This document shows, piece after piece, positions 11,853-23,424 of a stretch of 64,000 nt of DNA. A program made the position numbers and the translations under genes. The DNA lies in NCBI RefSeq assembly GCF_943734655.1, contig NC_071354.1, positions 71,987,338-72,051,337 of the forward strand. Reading direction: 5' to 3'. Under the pieces are notes generated by a model, which saw nothing but the letters and a program-made list of their open reading frames with translations, ran no database searches and had not been told where the DNA came from. The stretch's first letter is position 1, and each line of letters starts with the position of its first letter. This DNA is from Sabethes cyaneus (lineage: Eukaryota > Arthropoda > Insecta > Diptera > Culicidae).

Positions 11853-12330
11853 AGTACGAAAATGTTTGCTGGGTGGGTCTTCGCTCCGGTGCATTGGGGG
11901 GGTTCATGTCCTTGGGCACGAAAGTAAACCCGTTGGCTTCTTACCAGTCCAGGAAGTCCTTTGAATAGTGGCACGATCGTAGGATCATAGGACCCTCGTG
12001 TTGCTTCAACAGAGGAAGAAGACGCTTCTGTAGACACTTCTTGAAATAGATCTGCCCGTTTACAGTTCCGGTAATCACGTACGGCGCACTCTGTTTGCCA
12101 CATGAGCAGATCGCTTGCCAAATCATGTATTTCTTGGCATACTTTGGAAGATTCTGCATCCTTACTTCCTCCGAAACATCAAATTTGTGCTGGGCGATGA
12201 AGTACAGTAGCCCCGCAAGGTGCCGGAAGCCCGCCTTGACGTTAGTCTCATCATCTATGATGAGAAAGTTGAAAATTTTTCAGTTGCTTGCGCAAAATTC
12301 GCGGCGTTGCTTCTCGGGTGACGTCATTTT
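11853..12330 (-). pseudogene. DD37E-type mariner transposase, internally deleted remnant
   Basis: Read on the minus strand from about 12330: MTSPEKQRREFCAS, a stop, then IIDDET (first catalytic Asp block), IAQHKFDVSEEVRMQ, KKYMIWQAICSCGK, LQKRLLPLLKQHEGP, SCHYSKDFLDW, a stop, EANGFTFVPKDMNPPNAPE. The VPKDMNPPNAPE block is characteristic of the mosquito DD37E branch of the IS630/Tc1/mariner superfamily. The segment between EGP and SCHY is about four residues shorter than I expect and lacks the second catalytic Asp. The frame is lost after NAPE, where the third acidic residue should follow. The start-like block joined to the first-Asp block suggests an internal deletion. Confidence 0.75.
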
Positions 12331-12393
12331 CTCAATTCACGATAAAAATTCAGTGTAAACAATGCATTCTAAACTAATTTTACGCAGATTTTC

Positions 12394-12575
12394 AAGAGAA
12401 AACATCCAATGGGAGCTCGTTTGTTTTGCACCAGTCAACAAAGATGTTGAGAATCTTTTGGAGCTCGCGACAATCTTCAATAGACTTTACACTGAATAGA
12501 CACTACACTGAATAATGAAAAAAGTAAAGTAAAGGTAAAGCTCCCTTGCGGGACACCAGATCGATTACAAAATTG
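12394..12575 (-). pseudogene. Jockey/CR1-like RT scraps
   Basis: On the minus strand 12490-12394 reads VKSIEDCRELQKILNIFV then DWCKTNELPLDVF, the layout of the RT region after the catalytic YADD in Jockey/CR1 elements. SGVPQGS can be read at about 12575-12540, upstream of it on that strand. The YADD segment itself is missing. Low information content but the order is correct. Confidence 0.4.
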
Positions 12576-12579
12576 ATTC

Positions 12580-13260
12580 GAATGGGCGCAATAACGGGAT
12601 ATTTGCTTAGCAACGTGGATACCTTGAGCGAGAGAATACTCCGTCTCCTCCAAGGTAAGAACGATGGCTTCACAAGCGTGGTGAGTACATCATCGCAACA
12701 AGACAGGGAACACCGTCGAACTGACCAATCCACTGTCTGTCGACCAAATTGCCAAGCAGAGCTTCCTGCTGAAACACATATCCGAAGCACGGATAAACTA
12801 CAGATTAGCGGATTCAGCGTTAGAAGCAGCGAAGGTACGTGTAGAGCAACCTTCCCAGGAAGTTCCACATCCTCCTGGTTGCGAAGTTTCACACAGTTTC
12901 CCGCATTTTTAGATCACTTTCGTACCTTCACATCAATCACCAACCCCTAATCGCACACCACAGAAGCCACCGGAAACTACGCAGGTCGTGTTTCAGTCTT
13001 CTGTCGCTTGCAACCACTAGACTTTCGTTGCGTGCAGGCGAACCGACATCAAGCTAAAGCCACTTCCAGCGACACAACAGACGAGATATCGCCATCCGAG
13101 GTTGTTGTTACTACCAAAGAAACTTATCTTATGAACACGTATTTCTTTGTTTCAACAGTAATGACTCTTCGCGGCGTTAACAGAAACAGCAAGATGAGTC
13201 ATCACGCAATGCGTCACACAACTCGTTTCTGCTTGCACACCTATTGTTCACGGAGGTTTC
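12580..13260 (+). other. Unassigned, possibly R1 5' region/ORF1
   Basis: Lies directly upstream of recognisable R1-type ORF1 tail sequence, so it may be the 5' part of that element, but no gag motif or zinc knuckle was recognised. Confidence 0.3.
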
Positions 13261-13282
13261 AATCAACTGGGCACGGGCGACA

Positions 13283-13400
13283 TGATCCTTGAGCTCAACT
13301 CAAAAAAAGCAACTGAGAAGGGTTCTGTCCACAAAGTGCTGGCAGAAAAAGTCCTCGGCGATAGCGTACAGATCCGCGCACTAACACGCACCCGAGATGA
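13283..13400 (+). pseudogene. R1-type ORF1 (gag) C-terminal remnant
   Basis: One frame reads MILELNSKKATEKGSVHKV, LAEKVLGDSVQIRALTR. The pattern resembles the region ahead of the zinc knuckles of R1-clade ORF1 proteins, which bind the element RNA. It breaks down in the following 150 bp before the endonuclease. Confidence 0.5.
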
Positions 13401-13568
13401 CTCTCCAGCTTAAAAACCTGGATGAGATCACTAAACTTGAATCACTGCTACGCGGCTCAGCAGCTATTATACCAAGCAGTTACTGAGTCGTTGACGGATA
13501 TTGCCATCCTCTCGGACCCATACCGCATCTCTGCCGAAAACGGTAACTAGGTCTCGGATAGGTCCGGG

Positions 13569-14363
13569 ATGGCGGCTATATGGACACTAAGCAGGTTCCC
13601 GGTTCAAGAGGTTGTGTCAACCGCACACGAGGGATTTGCGGTTGCCAAAGTGGGTGGAGTGTTCTACTACAGCTGTTATGCTCCGCCGAGTTGGTCTATC
13701 GAGCAGTTTACGCGGATGGTAGACCGAGTATCAGTTGTGCTGACTGGTCTGAGGCCGGTGGTTGTGTCGAGCGAGTTTAACGCTTGTGCGGTAGAGTGAG
13801 GAAGTCATCGCACGAACCATAGGGGTCGGATTCTACTTGAGGCTCTGGCAAAGCTCAACGTAGACCCGACCAACGTCGTCATCATAAGTACCTGCAGTAG
13901 GAATGATGTAGAGTCTATCATCGACGTGACATTCGGCAATCCTGGTTCGATAGGAGACAGGAGGGTAGACAATGGCAACACTCACAGTGACCATCAGGCG
14001 ATCCACTATGGTGTCGATCAGATAATGAGGCAGCAAGCGGCGGGGAGAGCCAACACTCGAACCACCCGTGGATGGAAGATATCATACTTCGATTCCGAAG
14101 TATTTGTGGAAGCGATTCGAAGAGAGTGCGGTGATCGCGATATGCCCAATCCGAACGCTGATCATTTGGTTGAAGTACTGTCGCGAGCGTGTGATGCCAC
14201 CATGCCTTGGAAAAGTCGACCTAGGTATGGCTGGTCACCGGCTTACTGGTGGACAGAAGCATGCTTTCGTGCGAGCATGCTTTCGTGCGAGAAGAATTAT
14301 GCAAAGAACTCGTTCGGACGAAGACAGGGCAGAACCCGTGAGCTGATGCCTACAGGGTCGTAA
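13569..14363 (+). pseudogene. R1-type ORF2 endonuclease remnant
   Basis: MAAIWTLSRFPVQEV, GVFYYSCYAPPSW, RPVVVSSEFNA and, after a frame change, HSDHQAIHY match APE-type endonuclease blocks in R1 elements (strand nicking at the target). A 16-bp tandem duplication (14258-14273 and 14274-14289, unit AGCATGCTTTCGTGCG) moves the frame: WWTE is in one frame while CFRARRIMQRTRSDEDRAEPV continues in another. Confidence 0.7.
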
Positions 14364-14615
14364 TGGCAAAGACCAAGAGAATGATGGCGCCCGCAGAGCG
14401 ATCGTCAGAGATGCTGGAGCCGATCTTCGAGGGCCTCTTTTCGCGCCACGAGTCAAGGCCCTGGCCTCAGGCCGCCGAGTCGTCCCACGGCCGACGTTCC
14501 AGTATCTCAGACCATAACGTGAGATGGTTGGCCTCGATGCCGAACATCTAAAGTAATGTGGGCGACGGTGGTTTAGAGGTCGGGGAAGAAGCGATGGTTA
14601 CGAACGAGGAACTCT

Positions 14616-15330
14616 TTGAGATCTAAATCCCTAAAGGTGAGCAAGACACCGGGGCCGGACGGAATCCCGAATTTGGGCTTTAAAGCGGCTATTTTAGAGG
14701 CTCCCGAATTATTCGGGGCAGTAATGAGTAGATTCCAGGAAGATGGCCACTTCCCGGTCAGATGGAAGCGACAGATCCTGGTCCTATTGCCGAACCCGGG
14801 AAAACCTCCGGGTGTCATCTCGTCATATAGGCCGATCTGTCTGCTCGATACTGCCGGCAAGGTGCTGAAGATGGTTATGCTAAACAGACTCGTACAGCAC
14901 ACTGAGGGTACAAACTGTTTGTCAAGGAAACAATTCGGCTTCCGAAAAGGCAAATCTACGGTGGATGCTATCTTGTCTGTCACTAAGTCAGCCGAGGTGG
15001 CAATCCAGCGCAAGAGGACAGGTATCCGCTATTGTGCAGTTGTCACGCTCGACGTGAGAAATGCGTTAATAGCGCTAGCTGGGACTCCATAGCCAATTCG
15101 CTTCGGAAAGTCCAAGTGCCGGTGTCGCTGTAGAGGATTCTGGAAAATTATATCGAGAATCGCGTGCTATGCTACAATATGGAGGAGGGTCAGAAGTGCG
15201 TTCCAATCAGCGCAGAGGTTCCGCAAGGTTCTATACTGGGCCCGGTGTTGTGGAACGTCCTGTATGACGAGGCGTTGAAGCTAAAGTTCCCGGCAGGACT
15301 TGTGTTTGTCGGCTTTGCGCGCAATTGAGT
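14616..15330 (+). pseudogene. R1-type reverse transcriptase remnant
   Basis: Shows KTPGPDGIPNLGFKAAI, RWKRQILVLLPNPGKPPG, SYRPICLLDTAGKV, KQFGFRKGKSTVDAI and TLDVRNA, in RT order, then a frame change followed by VPQGSILGPVLWN (15215-15260) and GFA with the catalytic aspartates lost (15310-15330). Catalytically dead. Confidence 0.75.
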
Positions 15331-15340
15331 CTTAGCCGGT

Positions 15341-15874
15341 ATGAAGCCTATTGTCATCATCATCAGTGAGGACGCTGAGTGCTTCAACCAACGTGAAACT
15401 AGAGGCATACGGAGTACCACAAGATCGGCCTCGATGATTACATGGCAGCGGGCATGGTTTAATTCCACAAAGGGCCGGTGGACACACCGACTTATTCCGA
15501 AAGTATCCGGGTGGGTCGACAGGCGCCATGGCGAAGTCAACTTCCACCTGACACAGATTCTGTCAGGGCATGGTTGTTTTAGACAGTATCTGCACAAGTT
15601 CGGGCATGCGGAGTCCCCCGCGTGTCCCGAATGCGTGGATGTTGAAGAAACTGCAGAACATGTTTTCTTTATATACCCTCGTTTCGTGGGAGCGAGAAGC
15701 AACATGCAGGCAGTGAGCGGACAGGACACTACTCCGGACAACTTAGTCCAAAGGATGTGTTGTAGCTCGGACGTCTGGGGAGCGGTCAATGCGGCTGCTA
15801 CCCAGATTGTACTTGAGCTACATAACCGCTGGAGAGCCGATCAACGGCGAGTAAATAGCCCCTCCCTAAAGTAA
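15341..15874 (+). pseudogene. R1-type ORF2 C-terminal region
   Basis: Contains QILSGHGCFRQYLHKFG and CPECVDVEETAEHVFF, the Cys/His cluster that follows RT in R1 elements. The last expected Cys reads as Tyr (FIYPRF). RT residues between the YADD block and this region are largely deleted. Confidence 0.65.
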
Positions 15875-15994
15875 TACCGATAAGGTGGTGCCAGGGGGGA
15901 TTGAGGCTGGAGACTCGAGTGGGGTTTTAATGGGTCTGGGTCCTCACGCCCCATTAGAGCCCCACTCCTTGAGTTGTCTTCTCAGGTGTCTGAT

Positions 15995-16590
15995 AGTACC
16001 GTATCTTTTAAGGTGCTGAGCATTTTTCCCTACTCGTTAAAAAAAAGTCTCCATGTCCGGAATGACCCCATCTTCTTACAAAAAGTGGACGAGCTCATCA
16101 AGCTCTTTCATGACAGCTTTACGTCAAGACATATCTCGGTGAGCTGGCGGAAAGTTAGTGTTCATACCCAAGGCAGGTACAAAAGGTAAAATCATGTCTT
16201 CAGACTAATTAGTCTGACGTCAATGCTTATATAATATTTCGTAATAAGTTCTTAAAGAACTGCCCTTTGTATGGTTATTGATTGCTATAGCTGCACAGTT
16301 GTTATAGAGTAGTTGAGGTGACTGCAATATAACTAATACAAGTCATATATAGGTTATTTTAACAAAATGTGGCAGAAATGTGGGTGTTACATGAGTACTT
16401 GGTGCGCGATAAATCAACGGAAAGGGCAATTCATCGTTTAGTGATGCTGATCGAAAAGTCACTCAAACACCCAGAGATAACTCTCAGCTGTGCTTTTCTC
16501 GATATTGAAGGCGCTTTTGACCACACGTCCCTTACTTCAATTGATATGGCTCTTCTTACCAAGGAAACCGATAGACGCAAATGCGCTGAA
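15995..16590 (+). pseudogene. I/LOA-like RT fragment
   Basis: Broken frames give SWRKVSV and FIPKAG (16140-16180), then a gap with AT-rich sequence, then KSTERAIHRLVMLIEKS and CAFLDIEGAFDHTSLTSI (16410-16545). These are successive RT blocks of the same type as in the LINE at 2600-6301, but clearly diverged. Confidence 0.6.
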
Positions 16591-16849
16591 TAAGAGTAGC
16601 ATTTCCACTAGGTGTGTAGCCCGCTGTTTTCCAAGCAGAATTGTATACAATATACAGTACAATATGTGCCAAAATATGTCTAAAATGCAAGTATAGATAT
16701 GCGAAAATCGGTATCTTTACGGACAGCCAGACTGGACTACTAACTCTCAAGTTCACCAAATATGCATCCAAATTTGAGCAGCACAACTTTATGGGAACTT
16801 TCCTGCCAGAATAAAGTTTCATTTTTCTGGGTTTCTTAACACTGCAGAA

Positions 16850-16985
16850 TCGAGCGTAATGAGCTTGCTGACAGTCTAGCAAGACAAGGATCAGTTCAAC
16901 AGTTTACTATCCCCAAACCATTTCTGGGTAGCGCCATATCCGTGGAATCAAAACTTTTTGATATAATCGTGAGTGGGGTGATGCC
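16850..16985 (+). pseudogene. RNase H C-terminal scrap of LOA-like LINE
   Basis: Frame near 16850 reads NELADSLARQGS followed by IPKPFLGSAISV, matching the end of the RNase H domain (GNE-ADELAR) seen in the LINE at 5800-5830. With the RT scrap upstream it suggests one internally deleted copy. Confidence 0.5.
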
Positions 16986-17478
16986 CCAGATAACACAAAA
17001 TCGTAATAGAAAGTTATAATTGTATAATAATTAGAGTATATCAAACCGAAGTAAACAATAAGTTGTTTTCCAGTCATGGGTGTCTTCATATACAATTCAT
17101 GACTGTGAATTATAAAACAGTATAAACGAGTGCAATATTTGATTATATCTTAATCATATAGTCAGGAGTATTTAGTTGCGGGTTATAAAAACTACGCAAA
17201 ATAGAATTACAAATAGTTGTCAAAATTTTTGCACGTATATCGCCTCCACTTTGGTACATATATGTTCTTATATGGCGTGAAATAAAACTTTTTCGTTCAG
17301 ATATGATGTCGTATTTCTCAGTTGCAATCGAGATATACAAACCAAATGGTTTACTAGGACTGCTCTGCACAAAGAATTATATACCTAGATACAGCTCAGC
17401 GCAGTTTCACGAACGAAATTGGCATAAAGAAGTGTTACAAAATTTTATCGCTTAAAAATTTGTTTTTTACTTACCGAA

Positions 17479-17697
17479 TTGATTGCACTAAGTTGCGCAG
17501 AGTCGACCATGATACTAGATTTGCTAGATACTAAGCTCACATTCAACTCGCCCCGCGAAGCAATTATTTCAAAAGTTTTGCGTCAGCTAGGATTTATCTT
17601 GAAAATTGGACGGGACTTCGTTGATCCCCACCGCCTTAAATCATTATATTTCGCCCTTGTTCGATCGCTGTTTGAAAACTGTAGCTTGGTATGGTAA
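17479..17697 (+). pseudogene. Jockey/CR1-like RT thumb fragment
   Basis: LDTKLTFNSPREAIISKV, LRQLGFILKIGRDFVDP, LKSLYFALVRSLFENCSLVW is the typical segment after the RT palm of Jockey/CR1-type LINEs. It starts and stops abruptly. Confidence 0.65.
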
Positions 17698-17789
17698 CCT
17701 CAACAACTAACGTGGCACGAAATCGAAATTACCACTTTAGATCAGTGACAGCTAGCTCATTCACGCCTACTTTGCAAATTTATCAGCAA

Positions 17790-18000
17790 ACACGAACTTA
17801 TACTTGCCTGACACATCGCCACGCCCTGTTGCAGTGTAAATTTTTTGACCGGGAAGTACCTAGGGTGGAAATCCATTTCCACGTAGGCTTCGTCGTCCAT
17901 CAAAATTCATCCGATGAACTTCGTCAAAACTTGCTCATACAGACGCCTAGCACGCTCCTTGGCTACCAAATTCTGCTTCAAGTGCCGAATCGAATGTTTA
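17790..18000 (-). pseudogene. Second DD37E-type mariner fragment
   Basis: On the minus strand: LVAKERARRLYEQVLTKFIG, stop, ILMDDEAYVEMDF, then QGVAMCQASI. The MDDEAYV block holds the first catalytic Asp of this transposase branch. Only about 200 bp survive and one stop interrupts it. It differs in sequence from the remnant at 11853-12330, so it is a separate family member. Confidence 0.6.
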
Positions 18001-18009
18001 CTGGCACTG

Positions 18010-20700
18010 TAAGACCTATAGGCTATAGGCTATAGCCTTCTCGAGCGAGGATATTCCGCGTAGTTTGTTAGTTTTCATCGTAGTACCTTGTAGCTCTATC
18101 CCGGATAGTCATGCGAGGATTGGATTTAACGCACCTCAATATCTTCCCCCTTTCGGTCCCTAGTTTTGGTTTTCTTCACAGTTCTTTGCCACCTTTCCAC
18201 ACCTAGGCTCTACTTATGACCCTTCAGAACGCTACATACTGTTGATTGTTACAGCAATCAATTTTTTTCATGTAAAAATACATTCCTAAAGAAAAGAACC
18301 CAAATTCATCTGGTTGTTCAATCTAGCATTTCATTGACACCGCACTAAAAAGTGAGTTAGTCCAACAAACTCAAATCATTCGAACTATGGATGAAGCTAA
18401 CTCCATCTCATCATTTCTTTCATGCTTAGTGAAAGATTATAACTGTTCCTTCCCGTTCAAATCTGTCATCACCACTGTGGTTAATCAGGTGATTATCTTC
18501 ATACCGTAAGCCGGTTCCGATCGAACTATTATCGGTGCCGAGAGAAATGGTCTGTCTGTGCATAATTTCATTACTTTATTTGGTTCGATCCCATACCAAT
18601 CGAAGATGGTGTGTGCGCACTGACTCCGGTAGACAAATTAGCCGCGATCCCGTTCTTCGAACGGCGCGGCTGTGAACCGAAGGAGAGCGTGCAAAGCAAC
18701 CACGGATGGATAGCTTAGCAAACCGGCAGCTTTCGCACTAACAGATTGTGACAACCGAACCGGATTGACTCGTTGCGGTAGTGGCGAGATGATCCCGCCA
18801 GACAGAGCGCTGGAAAAGGCGATCGAAAAAGGGGGATGGAATTTGTTTATTGTGACGTATCGAGGTTAATTAGCGGGGTATTGAAAAAATCAAAACACAT
18901 TGTTTGGTTTTAATGATGCTGTACAATGATGCCGGCACAGCAAGCCCCAACTCATGGGTCATGAGTGGCTCCCAACATCCGGGACTCCCAGTCCAGACAT
19001 ATCTATCGATCGGATATTGGCAGGACTTCATCAATCAAACTCTACGCTTTCCGCTTATTGCTACCTCTAGGAGCTTCTCCCTCAGCGGGTGGTTTTCACC
19101 ACGGCTGAGATTTGCGTAAACGTAAATCCGTACTTAAGCGCAGGTAAATTTATTAATTGCATTACAAGTGTATATGAAAATTATACATACTTCTACCCTT
19201 CACGCGTATGCATTCTTAGTTAACACCATGCAATCCTAAAAGTGTAACACAGGCACTTGTAAATAGGAGGCATAGCTCAGTCAGAATCGATAAATCGCAT
19301 AACTAGCATGTTGAAATGTTGATGTTGATATACCTGAACAGCTGCGTGAATGGTGTTGGACTTTCAACATGCACATAATGCCGATGGAAGCTGTGAATGC
19401 TGTCGCTTACGACTGTCTACATGACAGGTGTTAAATGCAGAATAGTTAAATACATGAGTAGTGGTATAGTACCTACTGATTTAGCAAAATACGGGTTACT
19501 GTAAAAGCAAAATTGCTTGGATCAAACGGGCGCAGCCATACATAAATTTGTTGTTATAATTTAAAATAGCTATGAAGAAGCTGGGAATTTATACAAATTT
19601 GAATCTCTGTCTTTCTTTAAACAACACGACCGCATGCTACTGCATTCTATCAGCAGAAGATGACTCCCCTGTAATAATCGAAAAAAGCAGGCAGCGCTTT
19701 TCAATTAGACGGTTTGATTATTTGAATTTTCATTTCGCTTTTAGACATTTTTTCATCATTCATCACCGTAACCAACGTTAGGATAGATAATAGCACGAGC
19801 TAAATAATGGTATGGTGAAAGCATTCCTTTCATCACTTTTACCTTCATTCAAGCGGGAAAAAATCTTTATTTTTAATGCTACAAAGGCACGCGATCGCCT
19901 GCCACCCATTGCCACGAACAAACAATAGTAAAGCCAAATTTGCTTAAAAACTTTCCGATTGCAACCCTTATCCGTTCTACTGAGCTGATACCACCCTCTA
20001 ATTCAACAACAGCCCAATATTTTCGTAAACGACTTTCCGTGACGGTAACTGTCATCCTGTTTTCAGTCCAACCTCGGAAGCGATACACTCATTGGACTGT
20101 GACAAACGTGACCTTTAAGGTTGGTTTGCTTGCCAAGAAGGCACATATTTTCCGCAGTGAAACCTTCGCTTCACAAGTTCACCCTAAGCCAACACCGATT
20201 CGATAGAGTTTCCTTGATCAGTGACGCGGTAAATCCGCTTACCGAATCGCTATGGGTAATGCTAAGTGAAGGTATTTATGTACATTCGTCAAACAATCAA
20301 CCGGCAGGACCGACATTTTTAGTGCAGAGTCTTTCCTCTTCATCCTACCATCCTTCCAACCATCGGTTCTCGAAGCTGGCAGATGGCAAAACCTTCGCGG
20401 GGGGAAGCTGTCAAGAGCCAAAATTGGATTAACCACCCGTGGCCGACCGAGGCCGTCTGCCGAACCGATTTCATGAAGGCGAGTGAAGTAAAATCGGTTC
20501 GTAAGAGGTGTTGTTGCGAAATTGGTCGATCCGTAATCGTGACCAAAAGCAGCAGATAGCATAATGTTCATAATGTTTGATTTCTTGCCTTCATCTTCCA
20601 ATTACAATTCATAATGGTTTAGCTTTTATTCGGCTATATTACTAGCTGAATGCGCGATCTTGCTCGGGATATTAGTCAGAGTTTATGTGCTGAATGATAG
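18010..20700. other. 2.7 kb unassigned sequence
   Basis: No shared repeats or domain-bearing frames were found. The block at about 18500-18850 is richer in G/C than its surroundings. Open frames at 18904-19119, 19572-19781, 19879-20088 and 20121-20601 are short and motif-free. Confidence 0.4.
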
Positions 20701-20704
20701 AGGA

Positions 20705-21930
20705 TATGTCTGCCTATAAACGCATAACAGTCCCATATGACTTTTCACCATTTTTGAGATAAACCTGGGAACCATCTTTAAATTACCAATTCTTTCAATA
20801 TTTCGAACAAAAAAGCTATGTTTGTTCCCAAAATGTTGAAAAAAATATTAAACCATGTCAGTCCCATATTGCAAATAAACGCATAACAGTCACAGTAGTG
20901 AAAATATATGCATAAGCATTTGATTTTGGAAATTCCTGAACCAATTTGACTGCAACAACTACCAAACGAAAGATTTGATGGCCTCCAAGAACACTATTGA
21001 AGAAAGTTTGGAGCGGATAGACGGTTCCGAAGCTATAGTCGGAACAAGTTCCGGAATATCTGGAACTTGAACCACCTTGAATCCCAATAATTCCATTATA
21101 CGACACCTCTAAGTACTCGAATTTGCAAAACTAGACCATTGGTAGTTGTATAAAGTGTTCAAGACGTCATTGACCATATCTAACCACATATCCGGAAATG
21201 CTCCGGATACCCCTACGGGGATCAGTTTCTGAATAGAACTAAAATACAACATGTGACATCTCTAAGTACGCGAAAGTGCAAAACTAGCTCAGAATAGTTC
21301 ATTTGTCGTCATATAATATGTCCAGGATCACATTGGTCACACTCGGACACGTTCTGGGAGTGTTCCTGACACAGGAAAGTGACCAGTTTCTGAGTTGAAC
21401 AAAACCCCTTATGCGACCCCACGATAACAATTTACAAATAAAAGCAGAAAATGCTAGGAACTAGAAGTTTATCTTCAGAGTTATCCTTACTCCCGTAAAA
21501 TTTCAAATAGTTCAGTACAGACATTTGAAACAGATGAATTAAACGGGCACGTGAATTATCAAAATAACAACGACACGTGGTCTTGAAAATACTCCACCGG
21601 CAGTCACCGGCTCATCGGCAACGCAAGGATCAAGGCATGCTGTGAGTGTGACTGTTATGCGTTTATTCTTGCTTATTCAAGCACAAATAAACGCATATCA
21701 GTAACTTCGGTAGTTTTTATAAGTTTTGGAACAAATTGTAGGTCACTTGTGAACAAATTGCTTGTAAAAGTATTCTATAATGTACATTCAAGTAATATTA
21801 TGATGATTTGGACGATTTGTTTCCAAAATTTACTCAATAATAAAGAAAAAATGTAGCGGTTTCAAATGCGTTTTTCGTCGCTGCAAGTTTTTGCATATGT
21901 GACTGTCTTCCATTTATGGGCAGATGTGCT
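20705..21930. mobile_element. Inverted-repeat element with nested ATAAACGCATAACAGTC motifs
   Basis: The left end (20705-20740, GTCTGCCTATAAACGCAT core) is an imperfect reverse complement of 21894-21930. Inside, AATAAACGCATAACAGTCAC at about 20872-20893 is exactly inverted at about 21646-21665, and a variant lies at 21688-21705. No coding capacity. Probably a non-autonomous DNA transposon; the exact ends and target duplication are uncertain. Confidence 0.5.
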
Positions 21931-22253
21931 GAATGGCAGTGCAAAACTGAATGTCAAATATCATTGTGAGTTTGAAAATTATGAGTCTATTACATGAATG
22001 CTATGCTGTCGAATGACGAACACTGGTAATAATGGAGTGTAAACAAAAGACTAATAACGGTTGGGTACGAACAAAGGAAACACACACGGTCTTTGCCCGG
22101 CTCGATTGTAGGGGTGAATGCTGTCCTTACTTGATATCGCTCATTCGGACTTAAAATTAGGGAATAGCCTCTAGTTTTGTCTAGTAGATGAGTTGGATCA
22201 AACCCGAAACCGGTTAGCGTAAAAGGTACTTTTAATGTTTTGTAAGACATGTA

Positions 22254-23229
22254 GGGGAATTGTGTATAACGTGCCCCCCCTGGCCAATGTGCCCCCCTTC
22301 GGTTTTCGCTAAACAAGCGAAATCAAAATGCAAAACCACCCAGAAACCATAGTATTTGATGGAACTAGCCTACTATGCAAGTATGACAGTTGTCACATGC
22401 TGTAAAAACGAAACAAAAATAAATTTGTTTTTGAGCAGCTCCCGATGTAACTTTTGGCGTCATTTCCATAAGCTATTTTCTAGTCAAAATCTGTAAATAA
22501 CCGGTTGTTGCGATTCGATTGCGTAAAGTGAACTTCAAAAAGACATGCCTGTCAAAAATAACGGTATGAAACGCTTGGTTTGCTTTAGCATTTAATATTT
22601 TTTCAAATAAGTAAAAGCAGGCCAATATGCCCCACTTGCGGTGGTGCAATTTGCCCCCCTTGCAAATGTGGCTATAAACATAGGTAAACAGATCTAAGTT
22701 GAAGCCAATTGCCATTATTTAATTCAATTAGTATTGTAGAGCAACCGCGGTGGGAATAATTTATTACCAACGTCCAAATTCTAGGTAATTCAACTACCCG
22801 GTACAAAACGGCACAGCTGCAGTATAATGTGCCCCTGCAGAAAAGAAAAAGTGCACCAGAAACCGAAACTAGGCCGAAACTAGGTTTATTTTACATAAAA
22901 TAACGATATTTTGCAAAACAAAGGAAATAGGTTTACTTTCTACACAATAGAGTTGGTCTGTCACTGGTAGAAACACTCAAATTACCGCATTGGGCATATT
23001 ATACCGCAGGTGGGGCATTTTACCCCGCGCAGACGAGAAACACAACATTTAGGTGCTTTCATTAAATAATTCCTAGCATGTTTATTCCACAATACTAAAT
23101 GAAATAAACAATTGCAATTGGTTGTCAGCTTAAATTCCAACATATACACGTAGTTGTAACGTTAATTTGGGGAAGTATAACGGAGATATATCCATTTATT
23201 CTTAGGGGGCACATTATACACATTTCCCC
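22254..23229. mobile_element. 976-bp MITE with TA target duplication
   Basis: Left end GGGGAATTGTGTATAACGTG followed by CCCCCC; the right end (23204-23229) is its reverse complement with two differences. TA at 22252-22253 and at 23230-23231 fits a Tc1/mariner-superfamily target. The interior carries several further GTGGGGCA/TGCCCC motifs in both orientations (22625-22670, 22830, 23010-23030). No transposase frame is present. Confidence 0.75.
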
Positions 23230-23271
23230 TACGTTATTGGGAAAATCTTGAAACTTGTCGTCAAACGAAAA
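23230..23271 (+). repeat. 42-bp exact piece of the LINE ORF2
   Basis: Identical to 5937-5978 of the LINE (start TACGTTATTGGGAAAATC), then diverges. The MITE ends exactly where it begins, and the bases left of the MITE (ACATGTA) match the LINE bases preceding this point, so the MITE may have inserted into a short LINE-derived piece. Confidence 0.7.
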
Positions 23272-23418
23272 CGTTCCTGTTTTCCTTTTCTTATTTTTCT
23301 GTTCCATTTTCCCATTCCTCTTTCTCATTCTGTCCCACCTTCCTTTCTTTATCCCGTTTTCCCGTTTTCCACTCTTTTTCTCGTTTTTCTATCGGATTGC
23401 TTTTTCTCTCTTGCTATT
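23272..23418 (+). repeat. Pyrimidine-rich tract A
   Basis: Nearly purine-free strand made of variations on TTTTCCCGTTTTC/TTCCTTTT. It resembles the larger tract at 24560-25355. Confidence 0.6.
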
Positions 23419-23424
23419 CTGCAT

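Larger units (their letters stand above)
13264..15985 (+). mobile_element. Degenerate R1-clade LINE
   Basis: Sequential remnants in correct order on one strand: ORF1 C-terminal part (13283-13400), endonuclease (13569-14040), linker, reverse transcriptase (14616-15330), C-terminal zinc-finger region (15530-15700), then a 3' segment with GGGGTTTTAATGGGTCTGGG and CCCCATTAGAGCCCCACTCC opposed motifs (about 15920-15970) of the kind seen at R1-like 3' ends. Numerous frameshifts and stops. Neighbouring retroelement scraps begin just downstream. Confidence 0.75.
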
